64,000 nt of DNA. Origin: JANYHH01 sp965249745. GTDB taxonomy: Bacteria; Deinococcota; Deinococci; Deinococcales; JAAFIG01. The notes beneath the pieces were generated by a model. That model was not told where the DNA came from. It saw nothing but the letters and a program-made list of their open reading frames with translations, and ran no database searches. Shown piece by piece: positions 53,074-62,031 of the stretch. The stretch spans positions 4,712,001-4,776,000 of the forward strand of contig OZ252252.1 in the NCBI GenBank assembly GCA_965249745.1. Reading direction: 5' to 3'. Numbering within the stretch: the stretch's first letter is position 1; each line of letters begins with the position of its first letter. Made by a program: the position numbers and the translations under genes.

Positions 53074-53472
53074 GTGAACGAATCGGTGGGTGTGCGCCTG
53101 TTGGGGCCCGACGATGCCGCCGTACTGGACAACCTGGTAACGGATGTTTTCGACGGTCCCGTGCAACCAGCCCTGGTCCAGGAATTCCTGAACGACTCGA
53201 GACACCATCTAGCCGTTGCCGTACTGGACGGGCAGGTGATCGGCATGGCGTCCGGGGTGCATTACCTTCACCCGGACAAACCTAATGCGTTCTGGATCAA
53301 CGAAATCGGCGTCGCGCCCGCCTATCAAACACAGGGCATCGGGCGAGCACTCATGAAGCGTTTGCTTGGGAAAGCCGAGGTTCGCATGATTTATCCGCGT
53401 ACCGAAAGCGGGCGGCAACATTGCCGGTTCGTACGTCACCGAAGGCAAGATGATGCGAAACGGCAAAGCTAA
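53074..53472 (+). CDS. GNAT acetyltransferase fused to an infB fragment (chimeric, probably non-functional)
   Basis: GTG start with GGAGG ahead. Residues 1-95 are a typical GNAT start: 'RHHLAVAVLDGQVIGMASGVHYLHP', 'INEIGVAPAYQTQGIGRALMKRLL' (acetyl-CoA loop Q-x-Q-G-I-G). At 'LLGKAEVRMI' the frame joins sequence homologous to IF-2 and ends in out-of-frame IF-2 coding sequence, so the GNAT C-terminal strands are replaced. The join is at about 53359. Either a recombination product of the infB duplication or a decayed gene. Enzyme activity is doubtful. Confidence 0.6.
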   Translation: MNESVGVRLLGPDDAAVLDNLVTDVFDGPVQPALVQEFLNDSRHHLAVAVLDGQVIGMASGVHYLHPDKPNAFWINEIGVAPAYQTQGIGRALMKRLLGKAEVRMIYPRTESGRQHCRFVRHRRQDDAKRQS

Positions 53473-53656
53473 GGTCATCCGCGCCAAGAAGGAAATCTGG
53501 AAGGGTAGCTTCGGCAGCCTGAAGCGCCTCAAGGACGACGTGCGCGAAGTTCTTCAGGGCTACGAGTGCGGCATCAACCTCAACGGCTTTGATGAGTTCG
53601 AGGTCGGCGACATCATTGAATGCGCCGAAGTCGTGGAAGTCACCGCGACCGCGTAA
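53359..53656 (+). pseudogene. infB: Duplicated 3' end of infB with +1 frameshift
   Basis: About 300 bp match infB 52233-52530 (GKAEVRMI...GDIIECAEVVEVTATA). Most differences are at third codon positions and synonymous, with a few replacements (GTF to GSF, KRF to KRL). One extra T in ATGATTTATCC shifts the frame relative to infB. The excess of synonymous change means the copy evolved under selection as a coding sequence in another infB before arriving or being left here. The AT-rich defence island starts directly after it. Confidence 0.85.
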
Positions 53657-53710
53657 TCCTCGGCTCGAGTTGTATCCAAGGGTGAATCTATTCTTCACCT
53701 TTGGATACGT

Positions 53711-54535
53711 TCAATCTTGTACCAGTCGGATAGCCCATCCAATATTCGATTTCAAAACGCAGGTTATAGCCACAGAAGAAAATTCAGATTCGGGTTTAAA
53801 TAATTCTTTCAACTGAATTTTTTTCATCCTAAGCTTTTGCTCTTCTGCTGGCCCTCTAGGATGCAAAATAGCTATTTCTCTACATTCTTCTATAAGTATC
53901 CTACATCGATTCCATATAGCTCTTCTTGCTTCCGCTAAACGTTCAAAATCTAAATTTAAATGCTTTACAGTTAACTCTACACGATTCTTCGAGATTTCAT
54001 CAGAATCATCGTAAGGTACAGCTTTTCCATCTTCATTGAAACTTAATAATTCAGGATCGCCGATTTTTGTAGGATCAAGAAAAATGTTTACTTCATTATC
54101 TAAACTTAACCCGCCGTATGTTGCAGTAGGTGAATACTCACCTAAAGGAAAAAGGACCCCTTTTTTACCATTTGCAATTTTGGCACACATACGATAATTT
54201 TGCCAATCAAAAGCAAGCCACCAATATCCATCTAGTTCAGGTAAGCCTTCATTTCTTTTGACTGATTTCTTTGGTCTGAAATGCTCAACTTCTAAAATTG
54301 CAAAGTTGTTCCGCGCTTCAGAGAACCAACATTTTCCATGAGACAAGGACAGTAAAAATCGCCTGAGCTTTAGCCAATGTTTTGATTTCTTATCGATCAA
54401 CTGGTCTCTAGAAAATTTGTCCGTTTGTGCAACTAAATCAATGAGAATTTCCTGTGATGTAGTAACCCATTTAGTATTATCTTGCCCGTCATGCATCTTT
54501 GGAAAATTGTATTCAGAGAGAGGTATATATCTCAT
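53711..54535 (-). CDS. HNH endonuclease, PtuB-like (Septu)
   Basis: 274 residues. The HNH/beta-beta-alpha core includes Cys69 ('HGKCWFSEAR'), 'LEVEHFRPKK' (catalytic His85) and the downstream 'WWLAFDWQNYRMC' (Asn113), as in PtuB/TIGR02646 proteins that pair with an ATPase. It should be the DNA- or RNA-cutting effector. AT-rich, without CTCGAG. Its start overlaps the stop of the ATPase gene by 4 nt (ATGA). Last gene of the five-gene operon. The Septu role is inferred from family and gene pairing. Confidence 0.85.
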   Translation of the reverse strand: MRYIPLSEYNFPKMHDGQDNTKWVTTSQEILIDLVAQTDKFSRDQLIDKKSKHWLKLRRFLLSLSHGKCWFSEARNNFAILEVEHFRPKKSVKRNEGLPELDGYWWLAFDWQNYRMCAKIANGKKGVLFPLGEYSPTATYGGLSLDNEVNIFLDPTKIGDPELLSFNEDGKAVPYDDSDEISKNRVELTVKHLNLDFERLAEARRAIWNRCRILIEECREIAILHPRGPAEEQKLRMKKIQLKELFKPESEFSSVAITCVLKSNIGWAIRLVQD

Positions 54536-56145
54536 AAATTTTCCTCTAAAAATAATTGCTCTAATATTTTATCTGCTTTCTCATTCATTTCTACAATTTG
54601 CTCTATGCTGAGATTTCTTCTAGAATTTTCTATGGCTTCTACACGTTCTCTTTCTTGTTTTTGTTGTTCTGGATCAAGATACGTTTTCAAAATTCCCAGG
54701 TGAGAAAGTTCAAAAGACAGGCTTTTCAGCTTTACGTCCTCTGCATCTGATCGTTCTTTCTTTGCGAAAAGTGTATTTCTTTCTCTTATTTTCTTTAAAA
54801 TTTCATCTGGCAAAACTGACTCTAATTCAAAAAAATCACTCATCAATAAACCATCTATTCCAAAACCAAGCGGGTCAAGCTCTGGTTCTGTCGCTGCCTG
54901 CCCCTCTATTAACGGCATAATCCGAACTTGATTGCGGCGGAGTTTGCCAATCATCAACGGGTTGTGCGTCGCCAGAATGACTTGACTCGCGCCCGGCACG
55001 TTCGGTTCGGTAGAGGTCAACAGCGGGTTCTGATTGGGGTCTTGACCGCCTTCTTTGCTGCGGAATGCTTTCCCCAACCAGTCCATGTACTCGTAGACCC
55101 AACGCGGGTTGAGGTGCGAATCGGGTTCGTCTAGCAAGTACAGCACTTCGTCTTCGTGGGTGAAGAGCAGCAAGCCAAACACGAGTACCAGTTGCCGTTC
55201 GCCTTCAGAAAGTTGCTGCATGGATACCCGCTGACCAGAAGCGTGATGCCCGCTCACTCGAACTTCCTCGAGCAGATCGCTGAGGTACATGCTCTCGAGG
55301 TGATTGAACATCAGTTTGGTGGTTTCGTTCGGGGCGCGTAACCGATGAAGTTGCTCTAGGTTTTGAATGAACAAGTACAAACGCTCGATGTCCTGCACCC
55401 TACCGCGCACGTCAAGCTCTAAAGATTCCGCATTTTTAATTGGAGCAAGGGCAAGTTTTCGTAACCTATCTATAAAGTCTGTAAAACGCCCTTTAGCACC
55501 CCAATAAAAATCGTTGCGAGTTTTAGATTTAATCCACCAAGGCGTTTTTAAAACGAACAGTGCAGACTCAAAAGATTCAAAGCGTAAGATTTTATTTCGG
55601 ATGAAATGAGCAAACTCTGTGTCTTCGAAAAATAAAGACAAAAAGGCTAGTTCTCCGTATTCTTTACGGCATAGGAAAAATCGCCTTAGTATAGGCAAAT
55701 CTGTTTTTGAATAGCCTGGATTCTCATACAAATTGTCGTTGTAGTATTTTTTTAAAGGTCCTCTAAACAATTTTTCTAACCTTGAATTTGTTCCAGAGTA
55801 GTACGCGAAAATATGAGTTGGTAGATACTCATTGGCTTTGTCTCTAAAGGATTTTGCTGAAACTGCCTCGCCATCAACTTTGACTCGGAGAGGGCTTTTT
55901 TTAGCTTGCGGATCGGCTTCGACCTCAATACGTTTCTGGTGGCAGAAATACGTCATCGCGTATTTAAAGCTCGGTGCTTGACCCTTCTCTAGCGCCAAAA
56001 AGATTTCAACCAGATTTTCAATCAAATTGCTCTTGCCCGACCCATTCAACCCCAGCAATACAGTCATGGGCGCACGCTCGTCAAAATCAATCTTAAAATT
56101 TCGCAAGTTTCGGTTTGCTGGAATCTCGAGCCGATCAATTCTCAT
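54532..56145 (-). CDS. AAA/ABC-type ATPase, PtuA-like (Septu)
   Basis: 537 residues. Walker A at 32-39 (GLNGSGKS), ABC-like signature 'LSEGERQ' (about 310) and Walker B 'LYLLDEPDSHLNP' (about 338) with a D-loop and His 'ATHNPLMIG'. This is the SMC/RecF-like overcoming-lysogenisation ATPase type found in PtuA. Codon use is mosaic: the GC-rich centre (54900-55425) carries CTCGAG and resembles the chromosome, while both ends are AT-rich and lack it. Start overlaps the hsdS stop by 4 nt. It would form an ATP-gated complex with the HNH nuclease. Confidence 0.88.
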   Translation of the reverse strand: MRIDRLEIPANRNLRNFKIDFDERAPMTVLLGLNGSGKSNLIENLVEIFLALEKGQAPSFKYAMTYFCHQKRIEVEADPQAKKSPLRVKVDGEAVSAKSFRDKANEYLPTHIFAYYSGTNSRLEKLFRGPLKKYYNDNLYENPGYSKTDLPILRRFFLCRKEYGELAFLSLFFEDTEFAHFIRNKILRFESFESALFVLKTPWWIKSKTRNDFYWGAKGRFTDFIDRLRKLALAPIKNAESLELDVRGRVQDIERLYLFIQNLEQLHRLRAPNETTKLMFNHLESMYLSDLLEEVRVSGHHASGQRVSMQQLSEGERQLVLVFGLLLFTHEDEVLYLLDEPDSHLNPRWVYEYMDWLGKAFRSKEGGQDPNQNPLLTSTEPNVPGASQVILATHNPLMIGKLRRNQVRIMPLIEGQAATEPELDPLGFGIDGLLMSDFFELESVLPDEILKKIRERNTLFAKKERSDAEDVKLKSLSFELSHLGILKTYLDPEQQKQERERVEAIENSRRNLSIEQIVEMNEKADKILEQLFLEENL

Positions 56146-57710
56146 GCGACTTTTATTATCGCAGGTTGATCGCCGTTCACGCGCAGTAAACCGCCTGAGA
56201 CCTCGCGGCTGAGTTGCTGGTAAAAATCGTCAATGCTCAAATCTGACGCTTGCCACAGCGTTTTTGCCTCGAGCGCGTTCTGGTCGGGGTCACGTTCCTT
56301 GATGGTTTGCGTCAGGTGATCGCTTGGTACTTCCTCGAGTCGTTTCACAGGTTCGCCTCCGGCTCTGAGCGGTTTGGTTCCGGGTGTGCGTGGTTTGCGT
56401 TCCAGCTTCGTCATGGGTTGAAGCTTCCTCGCCGCCCGTATCCGCTCGAGCAGCACCGAAGCGGGTTCGTCCGTCGGGTCTTGTGGCACGAGTTCACCGC
56501 GAAATGCTTTGGCGAGCAGCGCGGGCGCAAGCTTCTCGAGTTGATTGCGTGCGGTACTGATACGTGTCTCGAGGTCATCTGCGAGATCGAATAGGGTTTC
56601 GACGCGGGAGACAATCTCTAGTTGTTCGAGGAGAGATGGAAGAGGAATAGCTAATTTCGATAGCTCTACACCTGTGAAGTGCTTGATTGTTGTGCCAGTA
56701 AATTGCTCAGCTAACTTGCCAGAATCAGCCTTGGTTTTAAGGCAATATGTCAACCAATACGGATTAAGATTTTGGTTGACACGGACACGATGAAGCGCTT
56801 TTTGATAAACGTAAAAGTTTTCTTGCCCTTCCCAGACCGCGCAGCGTCCGGGTTCTCCGCCTTCGCAGATTAAAACGTCACCTCTTTTCACGGTGAGTTT
56901 AAGAATCTCTTTCGGGGAGAGTCGCATATTTTGCACGTCTGATAAATCAAAACTAAACCAACGCACGTTGACATTTCTTAAATATGGAGTGAGTTCACCT
57001 TGATTTTTTGCTTGGTCAAGCATTTTTCCAAGTCTTGATACCGCGACTTGCTCGAGTCGAACAGTTTTCCATTCGCTCGAGATTCCGTTTTGCTCACGCC
57101 AATCCTTCGTCAAAGCCCCCGCTGTCGCCGCCGCCAGCACCGCTTGACGAAACTGCTTCACCAGCTCAGATGCGCGTTCCAACTGCCCGAGGCTCGAGGT
57201 CACTTGCGCCAAAAGCGACTCAAGTTTATCTGCAATACGTTTTTGCTCGTTCAGTGGGGCAAGTGGAAATTGCCATTCCTTGATAATCCTCTGCGAGATG
57301 TTCGGCTGCGCCCCGCCCTTACCAGCTTCAATGAAACCATCCCTTTGCGACATCAAAAAATGGGCAAGATATTCCGTGGTGATAAGTTCATCTATTGGCT
57401 GAGCAACAGCGCAAGCTTGATTTGTCGCAGCATCAATGCCAAGAATTGCCACTTTGCCGATAGTAGCGCCGTACATGGCAACTGCGACTGAATCTTTTGG
57501 GAATACTTTTGCGCTCGAGTTTTGCAGCCCAAGCTCCGTAATGTTTTCTTCTGTTTCAGTGATGATGCCTTGACCAAGTTCACCCGTTTTGATCCACGGG
57601 ATTTCGCCGCCGTAATATTCCCTGTGGCTTCTGGATGGCGTCCCACCTGATCCCCAATCGGCCACATCCTCGAGCGTTGTCACGACCCAGTTTTCTGGTA
57701 GATCGCTCAT
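56142..57710 (-). CDS. hsdS: Type I restriction-modification specificity subunit HsdS
   Basis: 522 residues with two target-recognition domains separated by conserved helices: TRD1 opens with 'LPENWVVTTLEDVADWGSGGTP' and TRD2 with 'SSEWKTVRLEQVAVSRLG'. Conserved spacer 'RQAVLAAATAGALTKDWR'. CTCGAG sites occur in the conserved parts but not in the TRDs (about 56590-57045 and 57240-57500), which are AT-rich. A ~100-residue C-terminal tail (LYDLSIDDFYQQL-type 'DLSIDDFYQQLSREV') extends past TRD2. Overlaps yhcG-like and ptuA-like genes by 4 nt at each end. Guides the methylase; here maybe also the nucleases. Confidence 0.92.
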   Translation of the reverse strand: MSDLPENWVVTTLEDVADWGSGGTPSRSHREYYGGEIPWIKTGELGQGIITETEENITELGLQNSSAKVFPKDSVAVAMYGATIGKVAILGIDAATNQACAVAQPIDELITTEYLAHFLMSQRDGFIEAGKGGAQPNISQRIIKEWQFPLAPLNEQKRIADKLESLLAQVTSSLGQLERASELVKQFRQAVLAAATAGALTKDWREQNGISSEWKTVRLEQVAVSRLGKMLDQAKNQGELTPYLRNVNVRWFSFDLSDVQNMRLSPKEILKLTVKRGDVLICEGGEPGRCAVWEGQENFYVYQKALHRVRVNQNLNPYWLTYCLKTKADSGKLAEQFTGTTIKHFTGVELSKLAIPLPSLLEQLEIVSRVETLFDLADDLETRISTARNQLEKLAPALLAKAFRGELVPQDPTDEPASVLLERIRAARKLQPMTKLERKPRTPGTKPLRAGGEPVKRLEEVPSDHLTQTIKERDPDQNALEAKTLWQASDLSIDDFYQQLSREVSGGLLRVNGDQPAIIKVA

Positions 57711-58711
57711 TCACCAACCTCTTCGTGTTGCGCCAGCGCGTAAAACTCCTCGAGTTTGGCTTGCAACAAGGCTTTGTCTGGCAATTGCGTCAAATACTTT
57801 GCCACCAGCGCGGGCGATGCGCTCCTTGCTAGGGCGTACTCAACCACTTCGGCATCCGCGCTTTTGCACAGCAGCACACCAATGCTTGGCGCTTCGTGCG
57901 CTTGGCGGTGATCGCGGTCTAGCGCCTCAAGGTAAAACTCGAGTTGCCCCATGTACGCGGGTTTGAACTCGTCTATTTTCAGTTCAAACGCCACCAGCGC
58001 CTGCAAGCCTCGGTGGTACAGCAGCAGGTCAATGAAGAAATCTTGCGTGCCGACCTGCACGCGGTACGACTCGCCAATGAACGCGAAGCCCATGCCCAAC
58101 TCGAGTAGGAAGCGCTTGAGGTTGCCGACCAAGCCATGCTGCAAATCGGCTTCGGAATGTCCATCGGGTAAGCCCAGAAACTCGAGCAGGTAAGAGTCCC
58201 TGAAAGGTTGCACGGCGTTCGGCTGCGTGACTTTCAGTAGGCTCGAGGTTTGCACTGGGTTGGTCAGACTACGTTCAAACAGACAGCCCTTGATTTGCCG
58301 CTCGAGTTCGCGTTTCGTCCAGCGCTCTTGACGGGTCATTGTCAGGTAAAAGTGGCGCTCCTCTGGACTGCGGCATTGTCCCATGATGAGGAGGTGATTG
58401 CTCCAGGCAATTTCTCTCACCACTGGTGAGAGTATTTGGTCGCCGGTGTAAAACTCGTGGAATTGCCGCATTCTCCACAGGTTCTGGCTCGAGAAACCTT
58501 TGAGGTCTGGTTGCTGCTGCAAAAGCCACTCCGCGAGTTGTCGCACCGTTCCTTTGCCCCAACTGCTCTGACGGATTTTCTCGTTCAAGTACGCGCCTAT
58601 ATTCCAGTACAGATCAATCAACTCATGCGTAATCTGGCGTTCAACTCGGGCGCGGGTCTGCTGGATGATCTCGAGAATTGGTTTGAACTGCTGCACCTCG
58701 AGTTCGTTCAC
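57707..58711 (-). CDS. DUF1016/YhcG-type PD-(D/E)XK nuclease, 334 aa
   Basis: N-terminal DUF1016 helical domain ('ITHELIDLYWNIGAYLNEKI') and a C-terminal nuclease with Asp228 ('FFIDLLLYH') and Glu243-Leu-Lys245 ('AFELKI'), the PD-(D/E)XK site. Such proteins are often found between hsdM and hsdS. It overlaps hsdM by 4 nt upstream and hsdS by 4 nt downstream. With no HsdR in the locus it is a candidate for the DNA-cleaving subunit, which is an inference. Confidence 0.88.
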   Translation of the reverse strand: MNELEVQQFKPILEIIQQTRARVERQITHELIDLYWNIGAYLNEKIRQSSWGKGTVRQLAEWLLQQQPDLKGFSSQNLWRMRQFHEFYTGDQILSPVVREIAWSNHLLIMGQCRSPEERHFYLTMTRQERWTKRELERQIKGCLFERSLTNPVQTSSLLKVTQPNAVQPFRDSYLLEFLGLPDGHSEADLQHGLVGNLKRFLLELGMGFAFIGESYRVQVGTQDFFIDLLLYHRGLQALVAFELKIDEFKPAYMGQLEFYLEALDRDHRQAHEAPSIGVLLCKSADAEVVEYALARSASPALVAKYLTQLPDKALLQAKLEEFYALAQHEEVGE

Positions 58712-60174
58712 GCCGCCGCCTCTGCGAAGTCGTCGCCCAGCGCTTGGAGCAAACTGCGAATGTCCGCCATTGCCCCCTCGAGTTCGCTCAGGGCGGCTCT
58801 CGCCAGTTGCGCGGGTTCTGGCAGATTTTCGCTGGATTGGTCAGCATCGTCTTTCAACCATGAAATTTCTAGGTTTTCGCCTCTCTCGGCAATGAACTCT
58901 CGGCTGAATCTACGGAATCGCCCCTGATCTCCGGCGTCAACGCGTTTTTTGAGGCTACTTAGGTTGCCGAATGGGTCGTTCCCGAAGGCGGTTTCAAATT
59001 CTGTGAACTGACTGCGGATGAGTTGGGTGCGTTTGCCGAACTGGGGCATGTTGGCTCGCATATCGTAGACCCAGACCTCTTTGGTGTTGCCTTGATTCGT
59101 TTTGCCTCTGGTGAAGAACAGCACGTTGGTTTTGACGCCTTGCGCGTAAAAGATGCCGGTTGGCAGGCGCAGGATGGTGTGCAAATTGCATTTATTCATC
59201 AAGTCGGTGCGGATTTGCTTTCCAACATTGCCTTCAAACAGCACGTTGTCTGGCAGGATCACGGCAGCGCGACCACCCTTGCTCAGGCCTAAGTAAATGT
59301 GCTGCATGAAGCAAAATTGCTTATTGCTGGTCGGGAATTCAAAATCGCTGCGGTCGGGCAAGCCGCCGCCGCTCTTCGTGCCAAACGGAGGGTTTGACAG
59401 GATCAAACTGGCTTTGGGCAGCGCCGCACCATCGGGTGAGAGCGTGTCGCCGTAGCGGATGCCTGCGGCGTTCGGGGCATACTCTAAGCCGTGCAGGATG
59501 AAGTTCATCAATGCGAGGCGGTGAGTGTCCTGCACGTGTTCCATACCGTAAAAGGTTTTGCTTCTGTACTTGTCGTGCTGCTTAGCCGTCCAGGAATCTG
59601 GATTGCCGTGTTCACGAATATAGCGATTGGCGGCGATCAAAAATCCGGCTGTTCCTGCTGCTGGATCTTGGATTACATCTTCGAGCGTGGGTTTCATGAC
59701 TTCGACCATGCTGTCAATCAGTGGTCGCGGTGTGAAATACTGCCCAGCACCGGATTTCTTTTCGTTCGCATTTTTCTCGAGCAAGCCTTCGTACAAATCG
59801 CCCATACCTTCCTGCCGGGCGCTATACCAATCCAGCTTGTCAATCTCAGTGACAAGCGTTGAAAACGTGCTCGCCTTTTTAATAAAGCTACTGGAATTAG
59901 AATAGATTTCCTTAACGAGTGTGCCACCTTTACTTCCAAGGTGGACGAGCATCCGCTTGTACTGCTCGAGGCGCTTAGTGGCGGACAGATCTTCTAGGTC
60001 GTGCCAACGGTAGCCAGGTGGCAGTTGATCTTCGGTTCCGGTCTCTTCTGCCATTTTTAAGAAAAGTAGGTAGGTCAGCTCAGTGACGTATTGATGGTAG
60101 GTCACGCCGTCATCTTTAAGGATGTTGCAGAGGTTCCAGAGTTTAGCGACGATATCGGTGGTGACAGTGTTCAT
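58708..60174 (-). CDS. hsdM: Type I N6-adenine DNA methyltransferase subunit HsdM
   Basis: 488 residues from MNTVTTDIVAKLWNLCN, with AGGAG in front. Motif I Asp170-PAAGTAGF, motif IV Asn260-PPFG, and N-terminal helical 'YVTELTYLLFLKMAEE'. It methylates adenine at the site chosen by HsdS. First gene of the operon; 216 bp of non-coding DNA precede it, with no hsdR gene. The last few residues end in 'DDFAEAAA'. Confidence 0.95.
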   Translation of the reverse strand: MNTVTTDIVAKLWNLCNILKDDGVTYHQYVTELTYLLFLKMAEETGTEDQLPPGYRWHDLEDLSATKRLEQYKRMLVHLGSKGGTLVKEIYSNSSSFIKKASTFSTLVTEIDKLDWYSARQEGMGDLYEGLLEKNANEKKSGAGQYFTPRPLIDSMVEVMKPTLEDVIQDPAAGTAGFLIAANRYIREHGNPDSWTAKQHDKYRSKTFYGMEHVQDTHRLALMNFILHGLEYAPNAAGIRYGDTLSPDGAALPKASLILSNPPFGTKSGGGLPDRSDFEFPTSNKQFCFMQHIYLGLSKGGRAAVILPDNVLFEGNVGKQIRTDLMNKCNLHTILRLPTGIFYAQGVKTNVLFFTRGKTNQGNTKEVWVYDMRANMPQFGKRTQLIRSQFTEFETAFGNDPFGNLSSLKKRVDAGDQGRFRRFSREFIAERGENLEISWLKDDADQSSENLPEPAQLARAALSELEGAMADIRSLLQALGDDFAEAAA

Positions 60175-60390
60175 CCCTTGACTCCTCGTATCGTGCGTCA
60201 CAACGCTTCGTTGCACTGCTCGAGAACAGGCTGTAGTCAGCGCTCGCAGATTTTATCGAGGCGATTGTACCTGGCTGCTGGGCGGCAGAACAATCTATCG
60301 AGTCGTCAAGGTTTTCGTTGCGTGAGATGTTGTGAGTTTTGGGACGCGTAACGGTTTCAAAAATATCTGTTGCTGAATTCAAAACTGTAG

Positions 60391-61890
60391 CTATCTTGCA
60401 GCCGTCAAAGATTCTTTCAACTCCTCCCACGCCGCTGGAATCGCGTCCGCCAGCTCGTGCGCCATCAGCCCGTACCCCCGGTCCCGCGCCACAATGTCCC
60501 CCGCCAACCCGTGCAGGTACACCCCAACTCGAGCCGCATCCCAGGCGGGCAACTCCTGTCCTATCAGGGCGGCAATGATGCCGCTGAGCGTGTCGCCCGT
60601 GCCCCCGGAGGCCATGCCAGGGTTCCCGGTCGTATTGATGAAGGGCTTCTTGCCTCGAGCGGCGACGACCGTTGGGCCGCCCTTCACCACAGCGGTCGCG
60701 TTGAAGGTCTCCGCCAATCTCTGCGCGGTCTCGAGCGGGTGATTCGTGACTTCAACGGTTTTGATTCCCAGCAATCGCGCTGCCTCGCCGGGGTGTGGGG
60801 TGATGACCGTCTCAAAGGTGCGAGCCTGCAACCACGGCTCGAGGCTGGGGTGGAGCGCGTCGGCATCTAAGAGCAGTGGGAACGGCAGGCGCGTCAGAAA
60901 CTCGAGGAGGTCCGGCGCGACCTCGCCGAGTCCCATGCCCGCCGCCATCGCGTTGGCTTTCTGGTCGTTCAGAAACTCTAAATGGCGCAGCTCCCAGCCT
61001 GCTACCTCGAAGCGCGTGGTTTCCACGGGTGCGCCGTGGGCGGCTCGCGGCGTGGTGATGACCGCGACCAGTCCCGCCCCGGTACGCAGCGCCGCCAGGG
61101 AACTCAGCGCGGGAGCGCCTGGGTATTGCGCCGTGCCGCCCAGCACGAGGACGCGCCCGGAGGTTCCCTTGTGGGCGGCTCGAGGGCGGACGGGTAGGAG
61201 CCTGCGGAGTTCGTTCGGGTCGGCGACCTCGGCGCTAGCCTGGGATTGAGATAGCGCCTGTGGAACGCCAATCAGGGCTGGCTCGAGTCGTCCGGCAACC
61301 TCACGAGCCGGAGAGAACAGCAGCGCGGGTTTGAACCCCTCGAGCGCCACGGTCACGTCCGCTCTGACACACACGCCGGGAATCTCAACTGAATCCGCCT
61401 CGAGTCCAGACGGCAGGTCCACGGCGTAGACGCGCCCGTTTTGAGCCGAGCGAAGGTCGTTAAGTTTGGTGATGATGCCCGTTTCAAACTCGCGCAGCGG
61501 AGCGCGAAAGCTGATGCCCAGCAGCGCATCCACGATCACGTCAGTCGCAGCCGCCTCGAGATTCGCGGTGGTCAGCGGCAGGATTTCGATCCCAAAACCA
61601 TTCAGTGCCCGCAGCATCTCGCTCGAGGCTTCGTCCCCAGCACCGTCCGGGTGGAGCAGCACGCCCACCTCGTGACCCCAAGCGCTCAGCCAGCGGGCGC
61701 ACGATAGCCCGTCGCCACCGTTCATGCCCTTGCCGCACAGCGCCAGAACCCGTGCCCTCGGGTGGTCGCGGTGGACTACCTCCGCCACGCCGCGCCCTGA
61801 GGCGTCCATCAACCACTCGAGTGGTAGCCCAGATTTTACGGCGGCTGTGTCTAGCGCTTTAACATCCTTGACCCGAAATACGTTCGTCAC
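60391..61890 (-). CDS. nnr: Bifunctional NAD(P)H-hydrate epimerase/ADP-dependent dehydratase
   Basis: 499 residues. N-terminal YjeF epimerase domain (1 to ~215) with 'LCGKGMNGGDGLSCARWL' loop, and C-terminal ribokinase-like dehydratase domain (about 225-495) with 'TPHPGEAARLLG', 'NPGMASGGTGDTLSGI' and a catalytic Asp in GTGD. It repairs damaged NADHX and NADPHX to active cofactor. Fused form is standard in bacteria. Stops 217 bp before hsdM. A housekeeping gene marking the island edge on this side. Confidence 0.94.
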   Translation of the reverse strand: MTNVFRVKDVKALDTAAVKSGLPLEWLMDASGRGVAEVVHRDHPRARVLALCGKGMNGGDGLSCARWLSAWGHEVGVLLHPDGAGDEASSEMLRALNGFGIEILPLTTANLEAAATDVIVDALLGISFRAPLREFETGIITKLNDLRSAQNGRVYAVDLPSGLEADSVEIPGVCVRADVTVALEGFKPALLFSPAREVAGRLEPALIGVPQALSQSQASAEVADPNELRRLLPVRPRAAHKGTSGRVLVLGGTAQYPGAPALSSLAALRTGAGLVAVITTPRAAHGAPVETTRFEVAGWELRHLEFLNDQKANAMAAGMGLGEVAPDLLEFLTRLPFPLLLDADALHPSLEPWLQARTFETVITPHPGEAARLLGIKTVEVTNHPLETAQRLAETFNATAVVKGGPTVVAARGKKPFINTTGNPGMASGGTGDTLSGIIAALIGQELPAWDAARVGVYLHGLAGDIVARDRGYGLMAHELADAIPAAWEELKESLTAAR

Positions 61891-62031
61891 ACCCTAGCTT
61901 ACGGTCTCGGTTGAAGCCAGGTTGATCGTGACCCGTTTCAACTCGAGGTTTGAGAGAAACGCGTGTCCGGCGACAGATATCACGCACCTCGAGGCGGCTG
62001 AGAACTTTGATGCTACGCTTTCCCACAGTTC

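Noticed and set aside
53670..60174. Prophage
   Set aside because: No integrase, capsid, tail or lysis genes; the content is defence genes only.
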